From positions 1,798,001 through 1,862,000 of the forward strand of contig NZ_JAHUZF010000006.1 in assembly GCF_019218295.1 (NCBI RefSeq): a DNA stretch of 64,000 nt, read 5' to 3'. A model generated the notes under the pieces. The model was not told where the DNA came from. It did no database searches and was given only the letters and a program-made list of their open reading frames with translations. Position 1 is the stretch's first letter. The number at the start of each line of letters is the position of its first letter. This document shows positions 63,474-64,000 of this stretch, in pieces. This DNA is from Maritimibacter sp. DP1N21-5 (GTDB lineage: Bacteria; Pseudomonadota; Alphaproteobacteria; Rhodobacterales; Rhodobacteraceae). The position numbers and the translations under genes are program-made.

Positions 63474-64000
63474 ATGCGGATTTGTGTTGCAGGCGCTTAC
63501 GGCGCCTTCGGGATCAAGCACATGGACGCCCTCGCCAATATTGAGGGTGTCGAAGTCACCTCGGTCATGGGGCCGACGAAGGAAAAGATCGAAGCCTTCG
63601 CCAAGGAACGCGGTGTCGGTCACGCGGGCACGACGCTGGTCGAATGTCTCGCCCGTGACGACGTCGATGCGGTGATCCTGTCGACGCCCACGCAGATGCA
63701 CGCGGAACAGGCCATCGCCTGTATGGATGCGGGCAAGCATGTGCTGGTGGAAATTCCGATGGCGGACAGCCTCGAGGATTCCATCGCGGTGGTCGAGAAG
63801 CAGAAGGAAACCGGGCTCGTCGCGATGGCCGGTCAGGTCCGCCGTTTCAACCCCTCGCACCAGTGGATCCACAACAAGATCAAGGCGGGCGAGCTGAAGA
63901 TCCAGCAGATGGACGTCCAGACCTATTTCTTCCGCCGCACGAACACCAACGCCAAGGGTGAAGCGCGGTCGTGGACGGACCACCTTCTGTGGCATCACGC
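63474..64000 (+). CDS. ligC: 4-carboxy-2-hydroxymuconate-6-semialdehyde dehydrogenase, N-terminal part
   Basis: The gene runs off the right edge after 175 codons. The visible part is a GFO/IDH/MocA-type Rossmann domain: CVAGAYGAFGIKHMDAL, STPTQMHAEQAIACMDAGKHVLVEIPMADS and GQVRRFNPSHQWIH. LigC oxidises the cyclic hemiacetal of the LigAB product to 2-pyrone-4,6-dicarboxylate, the LigI substrate. It follows ligB2 by nine bases with an AAGGAGACCAC ribosome site. Confidence 0.9.
   Translation, partial: MRICVAGAYGAFGIKHMDALANIEGVEVTSVMGPTKEKIEAFAKERGVGHAGTTLVECLARDDVDAVILSTPTQMHAEQAIACMDAGKHVLVEIPMADSLEDSIAVVEKQKETGLVAMAGQVRRFNPSHQWIHNKIKAGELKIQQMDVQTYFFRRTNTNAKGEARSWTDHLLWHH

Overview
The window is a high-GC, densely packed bacterial chromosome segment. 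Its gene content and order suggest a marine alphaproteobacterium of the Rhodobacteraceae/Roseobacter type: the cytochrome oxidase assembly run ctaC-ctaB-small ORF-ctaG-ctaE-surf1-thrC-M16 peptidase, the dacC-tmk pair, divergent efp/epmA, a TAXI-type TRAP transporter, and complete protocatechuate 4,5-cleavage genes. This placement is an inference from gene order and families; no rRNA is present to confirm it.

Layout. 1-3.6 kb: end of nirB, nirD, efp and epmA. 3.6-11.4 kb: a metal P-type ATPase, then a LysR regulator followed by a sulfatase/phosphonate-monoesterase-like hydrolase with its TRAP permease and TAXI binding protein. 11.4-13.6 kb: an unknown protein, then a holdfast/curli-like (hfa) operon whose CsgG/HfaB-like gene is cut off. 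13.6-15.6 kb: a scar holding an inverted, decayed copy of the araC-hmfA junction and the tail of a tyrosine recombinase. 15.6-24.6 kb: an intact AraC regulator and an hmfABCDE-like furoate degradation operon with a BenE-type transporter. 24.6-33.2 kb: a probable island next to tRNA-Ser(UGA), with a 1733-residue exonuclease-RecQ-UvrD fusion, an HNH endonuclease and a broken integrase. 33.4-50.4 kb: core genes (SPOR lipoprotein, dacC, tmk, GNAT, M16 peptidase, thrC, cytochrome oxidase genes, tldD, dprA, topA, an FAH hydrolase). 50.4-54.9 kb: MarR regulator, a glucosylglycerate-type phosphatase/synthase pair, a sugar transferase and mnmH. 54.9-64 kb: two divergent arms of the protocatechuate 4,5-cleavage pathway around a LysR regulator with two DNA-binding domains.

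How the genes work together. The last 9 kb encode a full route from protocatechuate to pyruvate and oxaloacetate: LigAB (two copies), LigC (cut by the window end), LigI, GalD, GalB and LigK. The hmf cluster would convert 2-furoate through furoyl-CoA to 2-oxoglutarate. The organism thus looks equipped for plant-derived aromatics and furans.

The most unusual item is the HNH nuclease plus DEDD-exonuclease/RecQ/UvrD fusion beside a decayed integrase and a tRNA gene. It is a candidate two-gene DNA-targeting (possibly anti-phage) system. The second is the inverted, degenerate araC-hmfA copy that appears to have broken the holdfast operon. All assignments rest on reading motifs and gene order; no database search was run.
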